Assembly: GCA_903940125.1 (NCBI GenBank)
Contig: CAJAJL010000118.1
Location: 1-64,000, forward strand
Source: an uncultured Chlorobiaceae bacterium
GTDB lineage: Bacteria > Bacteroidota > Chlorobiia > Chlorobiales > Chlorobiaceae
DNA: 64,000 bases
Direction: 5' to 3'
Shown here: positions 51,465-61,600 of the stretch, one piece after another
Position numbering within the stretch: the first letter of the stretch is position 1
How the letters are laid out: each line of letters opens with the position of its first letter
The notes under the pieces: model-generated
Database searches by the model: none
What the model was told of the DNA's origin: nothing
The model's input: the letters and a program-made list of their open reading frames with translations, nothing else
Program-made: the position numbers and the translations under genes

Positions 51465-53750
51465 ATGGTCTTCGACAGTAGTTTAGAACAACGTTATAAT
51501 ACTCTCCATGTAGCATTCGACACCATTGAACCTGCGTTTATCATGAATCGGGAAGGAACGATTCTTGATGCCAACAAAGCTTTTGCAGCAGCATTTGGCA
51601 AACAGGTGGAAGAGTGCCTGCAAACAAACGCTTTTGATTTACTCCCTCCTGAAGTGGCGGCAAAGCGCAAAATTAAAATCGCAGAGGCTCTCAGTACATC
51701 GAAAATGGTCATGTATGAAGATGAACGATATGGCCGTTTTATTCGTCTTTCTATTTCTCCCATTGCTGATAACGATGGGAACATGACAAAGCTCTATATC
51801 GTTGCACAGGATATAACAGACTTAAGACTTGCAGAGAAAAACTCGAAAAGTCAGGAAACGTTCAGTAAAGCGCTTATCGAGGCAATTCCCGGCGCGTTTT
51901 ATATGGTTGACAGTGAAGGACAGTATGCTGTATGGAACACTTTCCAACGGGATGTCGTCGTAGGGAAACCTGATAGTGAAATGATGAATACCTATGCAAT
52001 AGATACCATTCATCCGGATGATAAAGCATTGGTTGCTGAGAAAATGACAAATATCTTGCAACACGGATCAGAAGAATCAGAAGAGGTGAAAATCCTTATT
52101 CATGGCGGACCTGAATTCCGATGGTTTCGAATATCCGGAAAAAAAATAATATTCAATGGCGACCCATTCATTTTGGGTATCGGCTCCGATATCACAGAAC
52201 GAAAAAAAGCTGAAGAAAAAGCTTTCAAAAGTAGTGAGAATCAACTTCAAAAACTGAGTGCTGCAATAGAGCAGAGTCCCGCTGTTGTTATTATTACTGA
52301 CCCTATGGGTGATATTGAATACGTCAACCCGATGTTTACCCAACTGACCGGGTATTCAGCAGAAGAGGTACATGGGAAAAATTCCCGCATTCTTCAATCG
52401 GGGCTGATGCCAAAGACACTCTATGAAGATCTCTGGCACACCATTCTTTCAGGAGGCATCTGGCGTGGAGAAATACAGAACAAGAAAAAAAACGGTGAAC
52501 TTTTCTGGGAAGCAGCAGTTATTTCAGCCATTCTGAATGAGGGGGTTGTAAAAAATTTTGTCGCAGTCAAGGAGGATATCACTGAACAGAAACAATATTT
52601 AAATGAATTGATCGCGGCTAAAGAAAGGGCTGAAGAGTGCGACCGTTTAAAATCAGCGTTTCTGGCCAATATCAGCCATGAAATACGCACCCCGATGAAT
52701 GGTATTCTCGGCTTTTCAGAACTCTTGAAGGAACCCCGTTTATCCGGAGAAAAGCAGACCGTTTACATCGACCTTATTCAGCAAAGCGGCCAACGAATGC
52801 TGAACCTTATCAATGATCTCATCGATATATCACGTATAGAAGCTGGCGAAGCAATACTTCAGATATCCGAAACACAGGTAAACAAGCTTATTGAAGATCT
52901 TCATGTTTTTTTCAAACCAGCGGCTGACAAAAAAGGGTTACGTTTGAGGTGTTCGACCGGACTTCCGGACGAGGAAAGTATCATTCAAACAGACAGTTCA
53001 AAACTGAACCAGATTTTGACAAACCTTGTCCATAATGCCCTTAAGTTTACCCATTCCGGAGGTATTGACTTTGGTTATTCCAGAAAAGATTCCATGCTTG
53101 AATTTTATGTGATCGATTCTGGCATTGGTATTCCTGTTGACATGAAAGAGAAAATTTTTGAGCGGTTCCGGCAGGTTGACAACTCCTTAACCAGGCATCA
53201 TGAGGGATCTGGCCTGGGGTTGAGCATTTCCAAGGCTTATGTTACCATGCTGGGGGGCACCATCCGGGTTGAATCGGTAGAAACAAGAGGAAGCGCATTC
53301 CTTGTCACCCTGCCTTATAATCCACCCGGCTTATCGAACGTAGAGCCACATGCTCCCGTCACTGAGGAATATTCCGCATCTGCTCCGGTTTTAACCATTC
53401 TCATAGCAGATGATGACATGGTGAGTGGCCTGGTGCTTAAAATGTTCCTGAAAAGCAAAAACATTACCATTCTTTCTGCCGTTAATGGCAAGGAAGCTGT
53501 TGAACTTGTTGAAAAGCATCCCGAGATCCATCTTGTGCTTATGGACATTAAAATGCCGGTGATGAATGGCTTAGAAGCTACCAGACAGATCAAGCAGTTG
53601 CGGCCCGAATTGCCTGTTATCTCTCAGACAGCGTTTACCTCTGATGAGGATATAGAAAAAGCGGTCAAGGCCGGATGTGACCGCGTTATCCTCAAACCAA
53701 TCAACAAGAACGAGTTGCTTGAATTGATCTCGGAGCTGCTCTACCACTAA
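51465..53750 (+). CDS. Soluble hybrid PAS histidine kinase with receiver
   Basis: 761 residues: PAS domains at about 8-122, 130-245 and 260-375, each ending in DIT-type PAC motifs; HisKA with His405 in FLANISHEIRTPMNGILGF; HATPase_c with NLVHNALKFTHSGG, DSGIGI and GSGLGLSISKAYV; and a C-terminal receiver (about 640-758) with IADDDMV and Asp694 in LVLMDIKMPVMNG. No membrane segments. All phospho-sites are intact, in contrast to the hybrid at 25588-28077, whose first PAS domain shares the pattern RWF..(S/T)G(K/R)(K/R)II and so is probably related by duplication. No separate regulator gene is adjacent. Confidence 0.94.
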   Translation: MVFDSSLEQRYNTLHVAFDTIEPAFIMNREGTILDANKAFAAAFGKQVEECLQTNAFDLLPPEVAAKRKIKIAEALSTSKMVMYEDERYGRFIRLSISPIADNDGNMTKLYIVAQDITDLRLAEKNSKSQETFSKALIEAIPGAFYMVDSEGQYAVWNTFQRDVVVGKPDSEMMNTYAIDTIHPDDKALVAEKMTNILQHGSEESEEVKILIHGGPEFRWFRISGKKIIFNGDPFILGIGSDITERKKAEEKAFKSSENQLQKLSAAIEQSPAVVIITDPMGDIEYVNPMFTQLTGYSAEEVHGKNSRILQSGLMPKTLYEDLWHTILSGGIWRGEIQNKKKNGELFWEAAVISAILNEGVVKNFVAVKEDITEQKQYLNELIAAKERAEECDRLKSAFLANISHEIRTPMNGILGFSELLKEPRLSGEKQTVYIDLIQQSGQRMLNLINDLIDISRIEAGEAILQISETQVNKLIEDLHVFFKPAADKKGLRLRCSTGLPDEESIIQTDSSKLNQILTNLVHNALKFTHSGGIDFGYSRKDSMLEFYVIDSGIGIPVDMKEKIFERFRQVDNSLTRHHEGSGLGLSISKAYVTMLGGTIRVESVETRGSAFLVTLPYNPPGLSNVEPHAPVTEEYSASAPVLTILIADDDMVSGLVLKMFLKSKNITILSAVNGKEAVELVEKHPEIHLVLMDIKMPVMNGLEATRQIKQLRPELPVISQTAFTSDEDIEKAVKAGCDRVILKPINKNELLELISELLYH

Positions 53751-53779
53751 CCGGTCAGCAGCTCCGTGAGATATCCCTC

Positions 53780-54916
53780 TCAGCCAAGCGCACTCTGCAG
53801 ATCAGTTATAAGATCATCGCGATCTTCAATCCCTACAGAGAGCCTTATTATTGAATCCGTTATCCCTGCTGCCAGTCTATGCTCGCTATCCATTGAAGCA
53901 TGGCTCATCGTTGCCGGATGCTCAATCAGCGATTCAACTCCTCCAAGGCTTTCAGCAAGCGCAAAAAGCTTTGTAGCCTTCAGTACTCTGTAAAGTTCCT
54001 CAAGTGGCCCGTCAAGCTCAAAAGAGACCATGCCACCAAAACTGCTTTGCTGTTTTTTAGCCAGCTCATGCTGCGGATGGGCTGGAAGGCCTGGATAAAA
54101 CACCCTCTTAACCTTTGGATGCCTGTCAAGAAACTCTGCAACAGCAAGTGCATTTCTCTCATGCTCACGCATCCGTACCACAAGAGTTTTAATACCGCGA
54201 AGCACAAGCCAGCAATCGAAAGGCTGGGCACAGGTTCCAAGGGCATTGACAAGAAACTTCAAACGACTGTCGAGATCCTCGCTGTTCGAGAGCACTGCTC
54301 CGCCAACAACATCGGAGTGGCCATTGAGGTACTTGGTGGTCGAATGAACCACAACGTCAGCCCCAAGTTCAAATGGCTTCTGGCCATAAGGAGAGAGAAA
54401 GGTATTGTCAACAATGGTTAAAAGGCCTCTCTCTTTTGCAAGAGCCGAAACCGCCGAAATATCAACAAGGTTCAGAAGCGGATTGGAAGGTGTTTCAACC
54501 CACACTGCCCTGGTATTATCATTCACAAACGGAAGAAGATTTGATGCATCCTGAAGGTTGACAAAATGCACCCTGATACCGAAATGCTCTTCAACGGTTT
54601 TCATCAGTCTTGAGGTGCCACCATAACAGTCGTCTGTACAGATAATCTCGTCGCCTGACCGGAAAAGATTCAGCGTTGTTGTAATCGCTGCCATACCGGT
54701 GGTTACCGCGACAGCTGAAGTGCATCCTTCAAGTGCACAAAGACTGTCTTCAAGTGCTTTGCGAGTAGGGTTGCCGCTTCTCGTATAATCAAATCCCCGA
54801 TGCTTCCCGATATCCTCAAAAACAAAGGTTGAGGATTGGTAAATAGGTGTCATAATGGCGCCATATGCCTTGTCAGGTGCTACTCCGGCGTGAATTGTGT
54901 CAGTCTGAAAACTCAT
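53780..54916 (-). CDS. metB: Cystathionine gamma-synthase / gamma-lyase family PLP enzyme
   Basis: 378 residues of the Cys/Met metabolism PLP-enzyme family. The PLP Lys is about 195 in VVVHSTTKYLNGHSDVVGG, with YTRSGNPTR near 45, VTTGMAA near 72 and SLGGVESLIEHPATMSHA near the end. It either makes cystathionine from activated homoserine and cysteine (MetB) or cleaves it (MetC/CGL); the sequence does not decide. The symbol is tentative. A long leader RNA with an intrinsic terminator precedes the start, so expression is probably attenuated by a sulfur metabolite (inference). Confidence 0.85.
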   Translation of the reverse strand: MSFQTDTIHAGVAPDKAYGAIMTPIYQSSTFVFEDIGKHRGFDYTRSGNPTRKALEDSLCALEGCTSAVAVTTGMAAITTTLNLFRSGDEIICTDDCYGGTSRLMKTVEEHFGIRVHFVNLQDASNLLPFVNDNTRAVWVETPSNPLLNLVDISAVSALAKERGLLTIVDNTFLSPYGQKPFELGADVVVHSTTKYLNGHSDVVGGAVLSNSEDLDSRLKFLVNALGTCAQPFDCWLVLRGIKTLVVRMREHERNALAVAEFLDRHPKVKRVFYPGLPAHPQHELAKKQQSSFGGMVSFELDGPLEELYRVLKATKLFALAESLGGVESLIEHPATMSHASMDSEHRLAAGITDSIIRLSVGIEDRDDLITDLQSALG

Positions 54917-54953
54917 GGATACCTCAATTAAAATTTTAATAGATAAACAAAAT

Positions 54954-54987
54954 AAAAAAACCCCTTCCCTGATGAGCCTGGAAGAGG
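54954..54987 (-). terminator. Intrinsic terminator in the metB leader
   Basis: On the minus strand CCTCTTCC and GGAAGGGG (plus-strand 54980-54987 and 54961-54968) form an eight-base stem with one G-U pair, followed by seven T. It lies 38 bases before the metB start, so it must be regulated or leaky for the gene to be expressed. Confidence 0.8.
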
Positions 54988-55172
54988 TTTATTACATAAC
55001 TCTGTTTCTTATGGCAGTGCCTGAAGCGGCAAACCTGTTTTGAAAAGAGAGGCTGAAAAAAGCTCTTTTTCACTCATCGTTCTTCAGCTTCATCTGAAAT
55101 ATCCAGATGCATAGAGTGCAGAAGTAGAATGTGGCACCGTGTCCTGTTAAGAATAACAGAATCGGTTGTCAA
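54954..55172 (-). ncRNA. Structured leader RNA upstream of metB, riboswitch-like
   Basis: After a TTGACA (-35-like, plus 55167-55172) the minus strand holds a chain of hairpins: CACTC/GAGTG enclosing CATCTG/CAGATG, an alternative GCTGAA/TTCAGC, AAAAGAG/CTCTTTT, TGCC/GGCA, and then the terminator. A GGTGCCACATTCTAC stretch opens the leader. Competing pairings (CAGATG region with GCTGAA region) and the terminator before a Met/Cys gene suggest metabolite control. S-box and SAM-II signatures were looked for and not found. The exact start is inferred. Confidence 0.45.
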
Positions 55173-55429
55173 GGCTTCATCGGGTCTATTCCCTCAGCCT
55201 TTCTTGATGACCAGCAATGCGAAAAAAGAACAAATTCACAATCGTTAATATACGATATCGCATAATAAAAACAATAAGCCAACACGCTCATTCCTCAATT
55301 TGATTTGATTGAGACGTTTGCAAATGAAGCTTCCGAGAATACTGGATTCATCGCATAAACCCGGAATGACAGATTGGAACGGGCGGAATGATTGGTACAC
55401 TTTCAGACCATACCTTGGTTTTTTCCCAA
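55173..55429. other. Intergenic region, no gene seen
   Basis: About 260 bases between the metB leader and the tmRNA terminator. No credible reading frame or RNA was found. Its part near 55340-55370 (CCGGAATGACAG) resembles common dispersed intergenic repeats but no second copy lies in the window. Confidence 0.3.
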
Positions 55430-55464
55430 CAGAAAAGCAAAAACCCCTGATTTTACAGGGGTTT
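55430..55464 (-). terminator. tmRNA terminator
   Basis: AAACCCCTG (55441-55449) pairs perfectly with CAGGGGTTT (55456-55464). On the minus strand, T-rich sequence (TTTTTGCTTTTC) follows. It lies 33 bases past the tmRNA CCA end. Confidence 0.85.
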
Positions 55465-55497
55465 GCGGACTTCTTTGTATGTTGCTGGATGGTCACT

Positions 55498-55900
55498 TGG
55501 TGGAGATGGCGGGAGTCGAACCCGCGTCCAGAACATTGCTCAATAAAGCTCTCACACTCATCTCAGGTGTTTAGTGTTTCATGAACCATTGCTACACCTG
55601 TAAAGACCGATTCACTATCCCAGTTTGTATCACCCGTCTGCCTTTTCGGGCAAAAACAGAGGGGGCTTACTTGCGCGAACCGAAGCTCAAGCGCGGGTTA
55701 TGCCATCCGTTGGCTTTAGAGTAAGCGCCTCCCCCAACGGACGATGGCTGATTAATTAACTTGTGCTAATCAGGCAGCCATTGCATACGAATAATCGTCT
55801 GCATGTATAGTTGCATAGACTTCTTTAACGAGTCCATCCATGCTGAAACTCGGAGTGCAACTCCATTTCACATCTACCCTGTCGAAAGCCTGTCATCCCC
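55498..55900 (-). ncRNA. ssrA: Transfer-messenger RNA (tmRNA)
   Basis: 403 bases on the minus strand, one-piece form. The 5' end is GGGGATGACAGGCTTTCGAC; the 3' end carries a T-arm (GCGGG-TTCGACT-CCCGC) and an encoded CCA. The 5' GGGGATG pairs with 3' CATCTCC to give the acceptor stem with one G-U pair. The tag frame reads ADDYSYAMAA then TGA, the known Chlorobium-type tag as I recall it. tmRNA with SmpB rescues stalled ribosomes and marks the product for degradation. The gene is followed by a clear terminator. Confidence 0.97.
55770..55802 (-). other. tmRNA tag-peptide reading frame
   Basis: Ten codons plus stop inside the tmRNA: GCA GAC GAT TAT TCG TAT (ADDYSY), then AMAA and TGA. The hydrophobic end is the usual ClpXP recognition signal. 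The resume codon is GCA. Confidence 0.93.
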
Positions 55901-56002
55901 ATGCTTAACAAAGAACAAATCTATTTTGAAAGCAGTGTTATATATGCTTTTTCAACCAATTGAACAACAAAATCTCTTTTTTTGTTTCCCTGATATAATC
56001 TG

Positions 56003-56566
56003 TCAGTTGAGACCCGGCAGTTCTGGTGCGTTGGCTACGAGCTGGTATTCCCCGCCTTTTGATCGCACGGAACGGCTCCACATTCTCTCATAGGCATCAC
56101 TGAATATCGTCTCCTTTGATGCTTCGGCTGTATACCAGGATCCTTCTTCAAACTCAGCTTCGAGCTGCCCGGCAGTCCAGCCGGCATAACCAAGAAAAAA
56201 GCGGATTTCCGAAGGCATCATAACGCCTGTATTGAGCAGAAAACTCAGCTGGTTTTTGTCGCCACCCCAGAAAAGTCCGGGTAAAATTTCAAGTGAGTCC
56301 TCAATGAGATCACCCCTTAGATGAAGGAAATGTACGGTATCTACCTGAACTGGACCACCCATGTGAAGAGATTCCTCAATATCCTCAAAACCAGCTATTG
56401 CTTCACAAACCTTGAATTCCATCGGGCGATTGAGTATAAAACCCAAAGAACCCTTTTCGTTATGCTCACACATTATCAAAACCGTCCGCTTGAAATTTGA
56501 TTCCAGCATATTGGCTGAGGCAAGCAGAAGTTTTCCGGCTTTAAGCTTGTCAAATTCGTTTACCAT
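56003..56566 (-). CDS. YqgE/AlgH family protein (UPF0301)
   Basis: 187 residues. Family motifs: LAS ANMLESNFKRTVLIMCEHNEKG near the start, LGFILNRPM, GGPVQVDTVHFLH, and FLGYAGWTAGQLEAEFEEGSW. The family has no established molecular function; AlgH was linked to alginate regulation and YqgE to stress in some species. It lies six bases after bcp and so is probably co-transcribed with it. Length normal. Confidence 0.93.
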   Translation of the reverse strand: MVNEFDKLKAGKLLLASANMLESNFKRTVLIMCEHNEKGSLGFILNRPMEFKVCEAIAGFEDIEESLHMGGPVQVDTVHFLHLRGDLIEDSLEILPGLFWGGDKNQLSFLLNTGVMMPSEIRFFLGYAGWTAGQLEAEFEEGSWYTAEASKETIFSDAYERMWSRSVRSKGGEYQLVANAPELPGLN

Positions 56567-56572
56567 GCTCTT

Positions 56573-57046
56573 TTATGATGTTTTTTGATTCAGATAGTCG
56601 AGCAACTCTTCGGCATGAACTGCCGGATTGACTTTTGGCCAAACTTTCTCAATTATCCCTTGCTCATTTATCAAATAGGTCACCCTGCTTGTACCCATAT
56701 ATTCACGACCCATAAATTTTTTCTTTCCCCAAACGCCGTAAGCTTCAACAATATGCATTTCCGGATCAGCAACAAGCCTGAACGGCAGAGTGAATTTTTC
56801 AGCAAACTTTTTATGCTTGCTCTCACTATCGATACTGACACCAAGAATATCTACTCCCAGCTTCTTAAAGTTAGGGAAATTATCCCGAAAAGCACAAGCT
56901 TCCTTCGTACATCCAGGAGTGTCGTCTTTAGGATAAAAATAAAGAACAACCTTCCTGCCTCTGTATTCTTCAAGCGAAACAGGTTTTCCATCCTGATCCT
57001 GAGCCGATATTGCCGGTGCAACTACACCTTCTTCAAGTATTGTCAT
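56573..57046 (-). CDS. bcp: Thioredoxin-dependent peroxiredoxin (Bcp/PrxQ)
   Basis: 157 residues. Peroxidatic Cys46 and resolving Cys51 lie in YPKDDTPGCTKEACAFRDNF, the PrxQ pattern with a five-residue spacing. VLGVSIDS and YMGTSRVTYLINEQG complete the fold. It reduces peroxides with electrons from thioredoxin. It is the first gene of a pair with the YqgE gene. Confidence 0.95.
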   Translation of the reverse strand: MTILEEGVVAPAISAQDQDGKPVSLEEYRGRKVVLYFYPKDDTPGCTKEACAFRDNFPNFKKLGVDILGVSIDSESKHKKFAEKFTLPFRLVADPEMHIVEAYGVWGKKKFMGREYMGTSRVTYLINEQGIIEKVWPKVNPAVHAEELLDYLNQKTS

Positions 57047-57131
57047 TGATATGAATAAAACTTATTCTGTTTATATAACCTTACATACTTTCTAAATCAA
57101 TCGCTCCTGTAAAAAGTTTCTTGACGGAATC

Positions 57132-57656
57132 ATGAAATCTTATTCATTTTGTCCGATATGCGCTCAGAAGCTTGAGGAGGCTCTCATAGATGGACGCGAA
57201 CGGATGTTCTGCCCGCGTTGTTCATGGGTACATTATATTAACCCTCTTCCTGTAGCAGTTGCGTATACGGTCAACTCAAAAGATGACCTCCTTGTCATTC
57301 GAAGAGCTCATGAACCAGCTTTTAATGAATGGGCACTTCCAGGCGGTTTTCTTGAAACCGGTGAAGAACCTCATGAAGGATGTTTGCGGGAGCTTATGGA
57401 GGAGACTTCACTCGAAGGAAAAGTTGACAGGCTTATAGGCGTTTACCATCGTGATGTAGAGCTCTATGGGTCGCTGCTTGTTGTAGCTTACAGGGTTATT
57501 GTTGTGCATGATGCTATTACCATCAACCATGAGTTGTTCGATGCCGGATTTTTTCCTCGACACCTCATGCCGGAGATACGAATCCCACTGCACATCCAGA
57601 TTATACAGGATGCGAACAATAGTCAGAGCCCCGCTTTCCAGCAGGCGGCTTCATGA
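57132..57656 (+). CDS. Zinc-ribbon Nudix hydrolase
   Basis: 174 residues. The N-terminal zinc ribbon (CPICAQKLEEALIDGRERMF followed by CPRC) and a Nudix box GGFLETGEEPHEGCLRELME, then EETSLE, fit the GX5EX7REUXEEXGU consensus. Such proteins hydrolyse NAD(H), ADP-ribose or related dinucleotides; the NudC-like zinc ribbon favours a nucleotide-sugar or NADH substrate, but this is not proven. The 3' end overlaps the convergent ABC gene by 34 bases. Confidence 0.9.
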   Translation: MKSYSFCPICAQKLEEALIDGRERMFCPRCSWVHYINPLPVAVAYTVNSKDDLLVIRRAHEPAFNEWALPGGFLETGEEPHEGCLRELMEETSLEGKVDRLIGVYHRDVELYGSLLVVAYRVIVVHDAITINHELFDAGFFPRHLMPEIRIPLHIQIIQDANNSQSPAFQQAAS

Positions 57657-58591
57657 CCGGGGTGATAAGTAACAAGCTCGGGCTGAACCTGCCGACAATG
57701 CGAATCGGCAAGGGGACATCTGCCTGCAAACCTGCACCCCTCAGGCAGATTTACTGCGCTCGGCACATTGCCCTCAATGACATGCAGCCTCTCTTTTGAT
57801 GAACCTAATCGAGGTATGGAGTTCAACAGTCCCCTGGTGTAGGGATGGAGCGGATCGCTGAAAAGCTGATTAACCAGACCTTTTTCGACAACTCTCGAAG
57901 CATACATCACAATAACCTCTTCACAAAGCTCGGCCACAACTCCAAAATCATGAGTAATGAGCATAACACTCATACCGGTGTCGGACTTGAGTTTGCTGAT
58001 AAGATCCAGAATCTGTGCCTGAACGGTAACATCAAGAGCGGTGGTTGGCTCATCGGCAATGAGCAAAGCGGGATTGCAGGAGAGCGCCATAGCAATCATG
58101 ACACGCTGCCGCATACCTCCTGAAAGCTCATGAGGATATGAGGAAAAACGTTCAGCTGGGTTGGGTATTCCGACAAGATGCAAGAGTTCGATTGAGCGGT
58201 TTTTCGCTTCTGCATGATTAACCTCCCGATGAATACGAATCTGTTCCATGATCTGGCTCCCGCAGGTAAAAACCGGATTGAGCGAACTCATCGGTTCCTG
58301 AAAAATCATGGCAATCTCGTTCCCTCTCAACCTGCGCATTTTTTCTTCTGAGAGCTTCAAAAGGTCACTCCCTTTCCAGAAAATCTCCCCTCCGGCAAAA
58401 TAACCGGGCGGCATGGGCACAAGGCGCATAATGGAGAGTGCAGTCACCGACTTTCCGCACCCGGACTCCCCTACAACACCAAGCGTAGAGTTGCGACCGA
58501 GAGAAAAGCTTACGCCATCCACTGCTTTTGCAATACCACTGTCTGTTGAGTAGTAGGTCCTGAGATTTTTCAGTTCAAGAATTTTTTCCAT
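57623..58591 (-). CDS. Oligo/dipeptide ABC transporter ATPase (DppD/OppD type)
   Basis: 322 residues. Walker [18 protein letters not shown], signature [20 protein letters not shown], Walker [15 protein letters not shown], switch [13 protein letters not shown]. The C-terminal oligopeptide/dipeptide extension includes [17 protein letters not shown] with the Fe-S-like Cys cluster of DppD/DppF proteins. No permease or binding-protein gene is adjacent in this window, so its partners must lie elsewhere. It overlaps the Nudix gene end to end. Confidence 0.92.
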   Translation of the reverse strand: MEKILELKNLRTYYSTDSGIAKAVDGVSFSLGRNSTLGVVGESGCGKSVTALSIMRLVPMPPGYFAGGEIFWKGSDLLKLSEEKMRRLRGNEIAMIFQEPMSSLNPVFTCGSQIMEQIRIHREVNHAEAKNRSIELLHLVGIPNPAERFSSYPHELSGGMRQRVMIAMALSCNPALLIADEPTTALDVTVQAQILDLISKLKSDTGMSVMLITHDFGVVAELCEEVIVMYASRVVEKGLVNQLFSDPLHPYTRGLLNSIPRLGSSKERLHVIEGNVPSAVNLPEGCRFAGRCPLADSHCRQVQPELVTYHPGHEAACWKAGL

Positions 58592-58650
58592 ATATAACAG
58601 TCTTCCCTGACTGTAAAGGATTCAGAGGGTTACTCCGCATTAGCGGAATC

Positions 58651-61600
58651 ATGCATGAAAATATAGTTTGTAAGCTTCATATGAAAACGTTATCAGATTC
58701 AGACCCGCAAAGCGCTGCCGTCACGAAAAAAAATTTGAGTTTTCTCTTTGAGTCCATTAAGCAATCAATGCCTTACCGTCTGCTTAACAAATCATTAGTT
58801 GGCAGTCGGCCTGATAACAATGATACTTTTTCCCCTATCGATATCTCCGGATTACAGGGCTCACTCTCATCCATTCTTGCCGCAACTCTTTTTTCCGATC
58901 TGCACTCCAATCTCATGGTTGTTTGCGGTCAAAACAGCTTTGAATTGTATGACAATGATTTTGATGCTCTCCTTCCTAAAGAGAAAATCTGCAACACATC
59001 GGATGAGCTTTCCCTGTCAATCGGTGCAATGTCTAAGGGGAAAAAATCGGTTATCCTCTCTTTTTTTGATGACCTTGATGTCGCCCTATGTAAACCGGCC
59101 GATGCTGTAAACCGGATTTTTCGGCTGAATACTGACCAGAGTGCTGGATATGAGGCCCTGAAACAATTTCTTGCTTCAAACAACTTTGAGCAGAGAGAGT
59201 TTGTTGAGGATGAAGGAGAATACTCGGTACGAGGCTCAATTATTGATGCGTTTCCTTTTGGAGCGAGAGAACCATTTCGAGTTGAATTTTTTGGAGATAC
59301 CGTCATCTCGCTGCGTATTTTTGATATCAACAGTCAACTTTCAGGCAAAACGTTGTCAACTGCCGATATCACTGCCAGTTTTACCGATTCCACAACAAAT
59401 TCCGGCAGTGCTGCAACAACAATTCTTGACTATCTTGATCCTTCAACAGTTATTATTATTGATGACTCAACGGAATTTGCTTCGCGTGATAATCATGATA
59501 CTCTGGCGGAAGCACTTTCACGGTTTCGATGCGTTAGAATCTCGCACTTTTCGTCTTCATCAATAGACTTCAAGTCGTCCGCACAAAAAAAACTTCAGGC
59601 AAATTTCCGCATTCTTGCCACCCTCCTGCAAAAGGAAATTGCCACGAATAAGAAACCGCTTTTTGCAACAAGTTCCCGCCGGGAAATCGAGGAGTTGACC
59701 GATTTTCTGGCAGAGGAAATGATGAATTCGGGAAGCAAGGATACCCTTGAAGCAAGCTGGGTACCAATCAACCTTCATACCGGCTTTACCTTCGAAAATC
59801 TTGACCTCTATACTGAATCCGACATTTTCGGAAAACTTCACTCACATAAAACGCACCGTAAACGAAAAGTCAGGGGAATCTCGCTCAAGGATCTTCAGAA
59901 GCTGAAAGTCGGCGACTATGTCGTCCATGAAGATTACGGTATCGGAATTTTCAAATCCCTTGAAACCATAACGGTGGGAAATTCCGAGCAGGAATCTGTA
60001 CTTATAGAATATTCCGGTGGAGATCAGCTGTTTGTTAATGTTCAGAATATCAATCTGCTCTCGAAGTACACGGCTTCGGAAAGCTCTCTGCCCTCACTGT
60101 CAAAACTTGGGAGTTCTAAATGGGCGTCCAAAAAGGATAAGGTCCGTAAAAAGCTTCGTGACATTGCAATAAACCTTATAAAGGTTTACGCCCAGCGAAA
60201 AATGCAACCAGGCTTTGCCTTTGATGCAGACTCGATATTCATGCGCGAATTTGAGTCATCTTTTATTTTTGATGAAACTCCGGATCAGCTTAAGGCGATT
60301 GAGGCTGTTAAAAAAGATATGCAGGAAGCTCATCCCATGGACAGGCTGATCTGCGGTGATGCCGGGTTCGGAAAAACTGAGATAGCCATGAGGGCTGCAT
60401 TCAAGGCGGTAGAATCAAAAAAGCAGGTTGCTGTACTGACTCCTACGACTATTCTTGCTCATCAGCACGCCGAATCGTTTACCAGAAGATTTGAGAATTT
60501 TCCGATTTCAATTGCGGTACTCAGTCGTTTTGTACCAAGAAAAGAACAAGTGGAAATACTGAAAAAAATAGAACTGGGGCTGGTTGATATTGTCATCGGC
60601 ACACATCGAGTGGTATCGAAGGATGTTCACTTTAAAGATCTCGGACTGCTGGTGATTGATGAAGAGCAGCATTTTGGTGTTGAGGTTAAAGAGAAACTGC
60701 GTGAACAGTTCCCCGGGGTTGATACCCTTACCATGTCAGCAACACCTATTCCCAGAACCCTGCAATTTTCAATGCTTGGCGCAAGAGATCTTTCGATAGT
60801 CTCGACCCCTCCTAAAAATCGCCAGCCGGTTGAAACCCTCATCACTGATTATGATCCTGCACTTATTCAATCGGCCATACGCAGCGAAATTAAACGCGAG
60901 GGGCAGGTGTTTTTTCTGCATAACCGCATTGCGTCTCTTGAGGATATACTGAAAACTCTGAGAGAACTGGTTCCTTCGGCACGGATTGTCTTCGCACATG
61001 GCCAGTTACCATCGAAAGAGCTTGAAAAAATTATGATGGATTTCATGCAGAAAGAGGTTGATGTCCTTATATCCACCACCATTATTGGTTCCGGTCTCGA
61101 CATCTCCAATGCCAATACCATCATCATCAACCGGGCTGATATGTTCGGACTTTCCGATCTCTATCAGTTGCGGGGAAGAGTGGGACGAAGCGATAGAAAA
61201 GCATTCTGCCACCTGATCACCCCTCCGTTGCACACGCTGAAAAGAGAGGCCGTTCAACGTCTTGCCGTTATTGAAAGCTTTACAGAACTTGGATCAGGAT
61301 TCAACATTGCCCTTCGCGATCTCGATATCCGCGGTGCCGGTAATCTGCTTGGTGCGGAGCAATCCGGATATATCCATGAGCTTGGTTTTGATCTCTATCA
61401 GAAAATGCTTGCAGAGACTGTGGCAGAATTGAAATCAACTGAATTCAGCCACATGTTTTCAGAAGAGGGCAACCCGCCGGAAAGACAATCAAAGGCCTGT
61501 GATCTTCTCTTTTTCTTTGACGCTCTCATTCCGGATTATTATGTCAACGCAACCCACGAGCGTTTTGCGTTTTATGATAAAATTTCAAAGGCTCCTTCAG

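Noticed and set aside
54990-55172. SAM-I (S-box) riboswitch before metB
   Set aside because: The conserved GGUGGAGGGA / GAUGAAACC-type core could not be found.
55803-56093. Protein-coding frame over the tmRNA 5' region
   Set aside because: It overlaps the tmRNA and the YqgE gene on the other strand and has no recognisable protein character.
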